From: JBIOJM01 sp044450785
GTDB taxonomy: Bacteria; Planctomycetota; Planctomycetia; Isosphaerales; Isosphaeraceae
NCBI GenBank assembly: GCA_044450785.1
Contig: JBIOJM010000392.1
Location: 1-9,004 of the forward strand
Direction: 5' to 3'
Length of the DNA stretch: 9,004 bases
Shown: piece after piece, positions 7,601 through 9,004 of the stretch
Layout: every line of letters begins with the position of its first letter
How positions within the stretch are numbered: the first letter of the stretch is position 1
Position numbers and translations under genes: made by a program
The notes under the pieces: generated by a model
Database searches by the model: none
What the model saw: the letters and a program-made list of their open reading frames with translations, nothing else
Told to the model about the DNA's origin: nothing

Positions 7601-8028
7601 AAGATATTGCCGACGAAGGCGACGTCGTACTGGATCGGTACGTCGTGCTTGCCGTGGACCTCCGGATCACAGCCCAGCGGCAGCCAGGCCGCCGAGGGGA
7701 TCCCCTGCCGGCGGAGCTGCTCCGCGCCATCGCGCTGGGCGGCGAAGACCAGGTCGAAGCCGCGCGACTTCTCGAGAGACCGCGCGAAGTCCATGTGGGT
7801 ATCGATGGCCCACCAGGCGCGGGGACGCAGGTCGGGCGGCAGGTGATAGCGGAGCCCGTCGTCGACATTGAGATAGAGGTCAAAGCCCGCGCGGGGGATC
7901 CGCTCCAGATCGCCGGGCCGGAAATGCTCGACCTCGACCAGCTTGCCGAGGGCGCGGCGGCAGTAGACGCCGGTCGTCTCGGGCCGCTGAACGTCGTCAA
8001 AGATCAACGCGACGCGACGAATGTCCAT
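4687..8028 (-). CDS. Giant multidomain protein: CgeB-like glycosyltransferase, methyltransferase, two GT2 domains, TPR
   Basis: 1113 codons. Domains in order: (1) about 1-275, CgeB-like GT-B glycosyltransferase (family Glyco_trans_1_2), with DVAFVGNIFPGPRSELLE and FEALASGSLLVTNDLSENGQ; (2) a Pro/Ser-rich linker, then about 325-495, a class I SAM methyltransferase with VLDIGCGAGRLGEAL (346-360) and GDILEHL (411-417); (3) about 548-785, GT2 glycosyltransferase of rhamnosyltransferase type, with SIVIVTHNQ, AVDNGSSDGT, the DXD-like LNND (631-634) and CFEDDDYCLR (728-737); (4) a linker, then about 831-1000, a second GT2 with LCMIVRDSAKTLP, IVDTGSVDETP and WMDSDD (908-913); (5) TPRs from about 1030. 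It would transfer several sugars to, and possibly methylate, a glycan or glycoprotein; acceptor and sugars are unknown. No signal peptide or membrane segment is evident, so it is probably cytoplasmic. ATG 8028 has AGAGGG at 8036-8041 (7 nt spacer). The stop at 4687 interrupts a TPR helix (see 3917-4693). Confidence 0.92.
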   Translation of the reverse strand: MDIRRVALIFDDVQRPETTGVYCRRALGKLVEVEHFRPGDLERIPRAGFDLYLNVDDGLRYHLPPDLRPRAWWAIDTHMDFARSLEKSRGFDLVFAAQRDGAEQLRRQGIPSAAWLPLGCDPEVHGKHDVPIQYDVAFVGNIFPGPRSELLELIRRRYRRSFIGQCYFEEMARTYSLARTVFNRSIKNDVNMRVFEALASGSLLVTNDLSENGQAELFRDGVHLATYREAEELLDKLAYYLDREPLREQIAAAGRAEVLAKHTYGHRMQHLLTEAEQALARVVVQPALLPCEPPPESGQAPRSAALPVTSGSRPSSANGPDGHDPFYFGHARPEVLALVPETARMVLDIGCGAGRLGEALKRRQPAQVVGIELNETAAATARGLLDQVWIGDVEKLEPPFPAGSFDAVVCGDILEHLREPGRLLRQARGWLAPEGRLIASIPNIRHHTVVRSVLQGNWTYESAGLLDQDHVRFFTRREIQKLFFRAGFAVEEMTSVVAPGDQDAGRNGSGPVQLGRLSIAGLSDRDATEFYTYQYLIRARPVEMPDFGLTSIVIVTHNQVDYTRQCLDSIRRLTDEPYELIAVDNGSSDGTVQYLSALSYVRLIVNDVNRGFPAAVNQGIAASSGSQVLLLNNDVVVTTGWLCRMLRAMHADPAIGLAGPSSNFVSGPQQVEVEYDSLTELDGFAWDWGGIHDGLRIEVNRLVGFCLLIRRAVVDAIGLFDEQFGIGCFEDDDYCLRAIQAGYRAVIATDAFVHHFGGRTFMGSGVDVGALMSENQRRFRAKWSSNGVGTAVAPPAIAADPPPPRQRPGPFACDVVPGGGLRLRIDMARPRLSLCMIVRDSAKTLPAALESIRPWVDEMVIVDTGSVDETPRIVEEFGGRLFHFPWCDDFSAARNESVRHARGDWVFWMDSDDTIPPECGRGIRGLTEGEVDPKVLGFIMQVHCSGVGEDGEFDVEHVDHVKLFRNRPELRFDGRIHEQILGAISGAGGRVAWTNLHVVHSGSDQSPEGQEKKRQRDLRILELELAERPEHPFTLFNLGMTYNHCSQFAEAVDYLRRGIAQALPTDLHLRKVYALLSGAELRLGRAEDALATCRRGRGLFPLDTELLFREGLC

Positions 8029-8035
8029 GCGCTGG

Positions 8036-8041
8036 CCCTCT
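8036..8041 (-). promoter_or_regulatory. Shine-Dalgarno of the giant glycosyltransferase gene
   Basis: AGAGGG on the minus strand, 7 nt before ATG 8028. It supports that start and lies immediately next to the hairpin repeat at 8044-8086, so the repeat ends 3 bp from the ribosome binding site. Confidence 0.6.
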
Positions 8042-8043
8042 GC

Positions 8044-8086
8044 GTAGGGTGGGTCGAACGCCGTGTCTCACGGCGTGAGGCCCACC
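8044..8086 (+). repeat. GTAGGGTGGGTCGA...GAGGCCCACC hairpin repeat, copy A
   Basis: Outer conserved parts GTAGGGTGGGTCGA (8044-8057) and GAGGCCCACC (8077-8086) flank a perfect inner hairpin ACGCCGTG-TCT-CACGGCGT (8058-8076). The same outer parts recur in inverted orientation at 8314-8355 with an unrelated inner hairpin. Constant ends with variable but self-complementary centres point to a mobile or structure-selected repeat family. Confidence 0.85.
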
Positions 8087-8158
8087 GAGTGCCCCGGCTG
8101 TAATTGACATGCCTGGAACGCTGAAATGGCCGCAATGTTGCTCCGCTGACCGGATATC

Positions 8159-8270
8159 AACCACCGAAAACACGGAAGGACACGGAAGCGGAGAGGAAGC
8201 TTGCGAAAACTCACCCATCATTCACAGCTTCGATCCCTCCTTTCCGTGTCCTTCCGGGTTTTCGGTGGTT
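8159..8270. repeat. 29-bp inverted repeat with 54-nt spacer
   Basis: The left arm 8159-8187 (AACCACCGAAAACACGGAAG then GACACGGAA) is the reverse complement of the right arm 8242-8270 except for one mismatch (A at 8171 against C in the complement). The resulting long stem is not followed by a T-tract, so it is not a standard terminator. Similar CCACCGAAAACACGGAAGG sequences are, from memory, dispersed repeats in several environmental bacterial genomes. It lies between the GT4 gene and the giant gene, which are read in the same direction, so it would be transcribed if the two form an operon. Confidence 0.88.
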
Positions 8271-8308
8271 TATCTCTTGTCTGATGCGAGGCACTGAATG
8301 CCCCGCCC

Positions 8309-9004
8309 TTACCGGTGGGCCTCGGCGCGATGAATCGCGTCTCGACCCACCCTACCGACTCGACGCTCCGCCAGGATTGGCCGCCAATACCTCTCGATCA
8401 CAACCTCCCACGTAAAGTCTTCTTCGAACCGTTTGCGACCGGCCAATCCCATCCGGCGGCGCAGGGCCGGGTCGTCGAGCAGCCGCGCGATCTGGCGGGC
8501 CAGGTCGGCCGGGTCGCCCGGCTCGAAGAGCAGGCCATTCACGCCGTCGCTGACCGTGTACGGCACGCCGCCGATCCGGCTCGCGACCACCGGGATGCCG
8601 GACGCCATTGCCTCGACCGACGTGATGCTCAGGCCGTCCTGCGCGATCGTCGGGACCAAACAGATATCCGCCGCCCGGTAATGGCGGGGCAACTCGGCTT
8701 GCGAGCACCAGCCGACCGAGCGCGTGAACTTGTCAATGGGCCCCGGCCCGGGCGGGTCAAACGTCACAACCAGCTTGAAGTCGGACCGCGTCTGGCGCAA
8801 GATCCGGCAGGCTTCGTGAGCGATGTGGAACCCCTTGATGAACTCACCGGCCACCGCCGCCATGAACAGCGTCGCCACTGGCTTTGTACTCATTATCGGG
8901 GTGCCACTGGCTTTGCCAGTGTCCGCAACCTCGTCCTCCGAGTCGACCCCGCTGGGCGCTGGGCTTCCGACCCCGCCCTCCGCAACGACCGCAGGTCTCC
9001 CGAC
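8309..9004 (-). CDS. GT4-type glycosyltransferase, C-terminal part (5' end beyond the window)
   Basis: The frame is open from the window edge (first full codon at 9004) to TAA at 8309-8311. From Met 8893 onward it is the C-terminal, nucleotide-sugar-binding half of a GT-B glycosyltransferase of family GT4 (Glycos_transf_1): FIKGFHIAHEACRIL, VGWCSQAELPRHYRAADICL, then DGLSITSVEAMASGIPVVAS (the EX7E motif, with Asp in place of the first Glu) and GLLFEPGDPADLARQI. Such enzymes use a nucleotide sugar to extend a glycan in the cytoplasm. ATG 8893 has no Shine-Dalgarno, and a 194-residue product would lack the acceptor-binding N-terminal domain, so I extend the gene to the edge. The 37 codons before 8893 are Gly/Ala/Ser/Asp-rich and contain a palindromic repeat (8903-8921). 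The last 15 codons and the stop come from the hairpin repeat at 8314-8355 and its flank. It may instead be a 5'-truncated remnant. It lies upstream of the giant gene on the same strand. Confidence 0.8.
   Translation of the reverse strand, partial: VGRPAVVAEGGVGSPAPSGVDSEDEVADTGKASGTPIMSTKPVATLFMAAVAGEFIKGFHIAHEACRILRQTRSDFKLVVTFDPPGPGPIDKFTRSVGWCSQAELPRHYRAADICLVPTIAQDGLSITSVEAMASGIPVVASRIGGVPYTVSDGVNGLLFEPGDPADLARQIARLLDDPALRRRMGLAGRKRFEEDFTWEVVIERYWRPILAERRVGRVGRDAIHRAEAHR
8314..8355 (-). repeat. GTAGGGTGGGTCGA...GAGGCCCACC hairpin repeat, copy B (inverted relative to copy A)
   Basis: On the minus strand it reads GTAGGGTGGGTCGA, then a centre containing CGCGA-TTCA-TCGCG, then GAGGCCCACC. 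The 14-bp outer segment is identical to copy A at 8044-8057. This copy lies inside the GT4 reading frame and encodes its tail (residues GRVGRDAIHRAEAHR); the stop falls just after it. Confidence 0.85.
8874..8921. repeat. Palindromic repeat within the GT4 reading frame plus 13-bp direct repeat
   Basis: CACTGGC-TTT-GCCAGTG (8905-8921) is a perfect 7-bp hairpin. The 13-mer GCCACTGGCTTTG occurs at 8874-8886 and again at 8903-8915, 29 bp apart. On the minus strand the hairpin is translated in frame as DTGKASGT. The repeats fall at the expected junction between the N- and C-terminal domains of a GT-B enzyme. Confidence 0.8.

Noticed and set aside
5149..8103. Plus-strand open frames opposite the giant glycosyltransferase gene (5149-6237, 6250-6780, 6781-8103)
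   Set aside because: The minus strand carries four clear domains through the whole stretch; the plus-strand products are low-complexity Arg/Pro/Ala/Asp sequences without motifs.
8104..8109. TTGACA as a -35 promoter element
   Set aside because: It is on the plus strand, pointing away from both flanking genes, and has no -10 sequence at a suitable distance.
8109..8297. 62-codon open frame across the 29-bp inverted repeat (STTENTEGHG...)
   Set aside because: It is the translation of the inverted repeat itself; I consider such frames artefacts of the repeat family.

Overview
The window is high-GC DNA. Its gene content and dense dispersed hairpin repeats suggest a member of the Planctomycetota. 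This is an inference from the giant glycosyltransferase/methyltransferase/TPR fusion and from the style of the intergenic repeats; there is no rRNA or marker gene to confirm it.

Left part (1-2681, + strand): an IS66-family insertion sequence with all three genes apparently intact: tnpA (142-552), tnpB (552-926) and tnpC (990-2681). tnpA and tnpB are translationally coupled by a TGATG overlap. TnpC keeps the D268, D326, E454 catalytic set and a Cys cluster. Upstream of tnpA lies a degenerate tandem duplication of about 58 bp that includes the leader and Shine-Dalgarno. I could not find a convincing pair of terminal inverted repeats.

Middle (2682-3916): about 1.2 kb with no convincing gene. 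Its right half (3444-3878) is packed with small GC-rich hairpins of two types (CCCAGGGT...ACCCTGGG and AACCCC-N3-GGGGTT) and a pair of diverged 55-bp direct repeats.

Right part (3917-9004, - strand): a surface-glycan or glycoprotein type locus, read right to left. First comes a GT4-type glycosyltransferase (8309 to beyond the window edge). Then, after a 280-bp repeat-filled gap, comes a giant protein (8028-4687) with a CgeB-like glycosyltransferase domain, a SAM methyltransferase domain, two GT2 domains and the start of a TPR array. The TPR array continues in another frame (4693-3917). The break falls inside one TPR helix at a run of four G, so the two pieces are very probably one polypeptide of about 1370 residues split by a one-base deletion or an assembly error.

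The most unusual aspect is how repeats and coding sequence interlock. One copy of a hairpin repeat supplies the last 15 codons and stop of the GT4 gene. Its inverted partner ends just before the start of the giant gene. A 29-bp inverted repeat is nested between them. Another palindromic repeat sits in frame inside the GT4 reading frame. I did not see a CRISPR array, tRNA, rRNA or recognisable defence system.
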